Assembly (NCBI RefSeq): GCF_017562075.2
Contig: NC_054082.1
Span: 39,196,442-39,260,441, forward strand
Reading direction: 5' to 3'
Source: Anopheles merus
Taxonomy: Eukaryota; Arthropoda; Insecta; Diptera; Culicidae
DNA length: 64,000 nt
How positions within the stretch are numbered: position 1 is the first letter of the stretch; the number at the start of each line of letters is the position of its first letter. The notes below the pieces were generated by a model. It had not been told where the DNA came from and made no database searches. It was given only the letters and a program-made list of their open reading frames with translations. Shown here piece after piece: positions 63,352 to 64,000 of the stretch. The position numbers and the translations under genes were made by a program.

Positions 63352-64000
63352 CAGACACACACACAAACAGACGAGAAAGCAGTGCGCGGCGCATTATCAT
63401 GTTGTGTCATCTGGGCCGGTAATCCTTCGCCTTGCCCCCAACCCTCCCAATCGTACGCCGATCTTCCTCTCAGCTCTGGCGTGCGTTTATAAGGCTCTTT
63501 GCATGGATGTCTGTGTGTGTGTGTGTATGTATGATGGTGTGCTGTTGGCATTTTAGATCAACATTTAGCTTCCACCGCACGCTTCTATGCTGTCCCCGTC
63601 GGGACATGCTATTGTTTTTCTCAAACGGTTTTGGTGGTTGAGGCTGCCCTTTTGATTTGTAGGTCGGTGAGCAACATTGCATACGCTCGCGTGCTGCATA
63701 CATTCTTCCCTTTTCAGCGCAGCACAGCTTAGTTTAATGTTATCGTTTTATCTCTTTCTCTAGATTGTTGGTTTGAAATACTTCACAGACAGGTGGAAAA
63801 TGGTTTAACAGCCAAAAAGTCTCGATTGGATCTGGTTAGTGTGGCTGTTCAGTGAATAAACCTACACCGACAAGCGTAGCGAGTGGTAATTGTGATGATG
63901 TTTGATTTGATGCATGGTGTTGAACGTGTTTGAGAAGCGTCAAGTAAGCTGTACGAGACTAAGTGAACACAGAAGTGAACTAATCCACTCCGTTCCGGTA

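Larger units (their letters stand above)
62219..64000. other. Gene-free stretch, right edge
   Basis: TG and AT/AC microsatellites. An acceptor-like tctctttctctag ends at about 63763, followed by leader-like A-rich DNA. This could be an untranslated exon of a plus-strand gene, but nothing coding follows before the window ends. Confidence 0.4.

Noticed and set aside
1..64000. CRISPR arrays, rRNA, bacterial operons, phage or virus genes
   Set aside because: No spaced direct repeats, no rRNA-like blocks and no prokaryotic gene density. The DNA is ordinary insect genome.

Overview
This is a 64-kb piece of insect nuclear DNA, most likely from an Anopheles mosquito. The evidence is short spliced introns, abundant dinucleotide microsatellites, a TA-flanked MITE, a Jockey/CR1-like LINE ending in a TAA-rich poly-A tail, and two tRNA-derived SINE fragments with a GTTGCGC...AAGAAGAAG tail that I associate with Anopheles SINE200. 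The species call is inference. The gene identification below rests on the sequence itself.

One gene is certain. A complete neuroligin lies on the minus strand. Eleven coding exons run from the ATG at 51113 down to the TGA at 28501 and join in frame into 953 codons plus stop. The predicted protein has a signal peptide, a Ser repeat, a cholinesterase-like domain with the nucleophile Ser replaced by Gly, a glycosylated Gly-rich stalk, one membrane span near residues 777-801 and a cytoplasmic tail ending in a PDZ ligand (ELRV). Such proteins are postsynaptic adhesion molecules that bind neurexins and recruit PDZ scaffolds. Intron 2 is 12.7 kb and holds a SINE fragment, a possible second MITE and AT-rich filler. 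Intron 3 has a GC-AG boundary, which the reading frame requires.

Layout: 1-28 kb lies downstream of the neuroligin and holds no gene I can prove. It contains one candidate exon (4138-4365, +), a 619-bp foldback MITE (6905-7523), a SINE fragment (10966-11043), a 5'-truncated LINE (16363-17174) and microsatellites. 28.5-51.1 kb is the neuroligin. 51.1-52 kb is its probable leader and promoter, with a cluster of short upstream ORFs. 52-64 kb holds no recognisable gene. It has a possible plus-strand leader exon ending at 55395, which would be divergent from the neuroligin, and a Cys-patterned candidate exon at 62030-62218 (-).

No rRNA, genuine tRNA gene, CRISPR or bacterial-type operon was seen. 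Apart from the neuroligin and the repeats, coding claims are weak and marked so.
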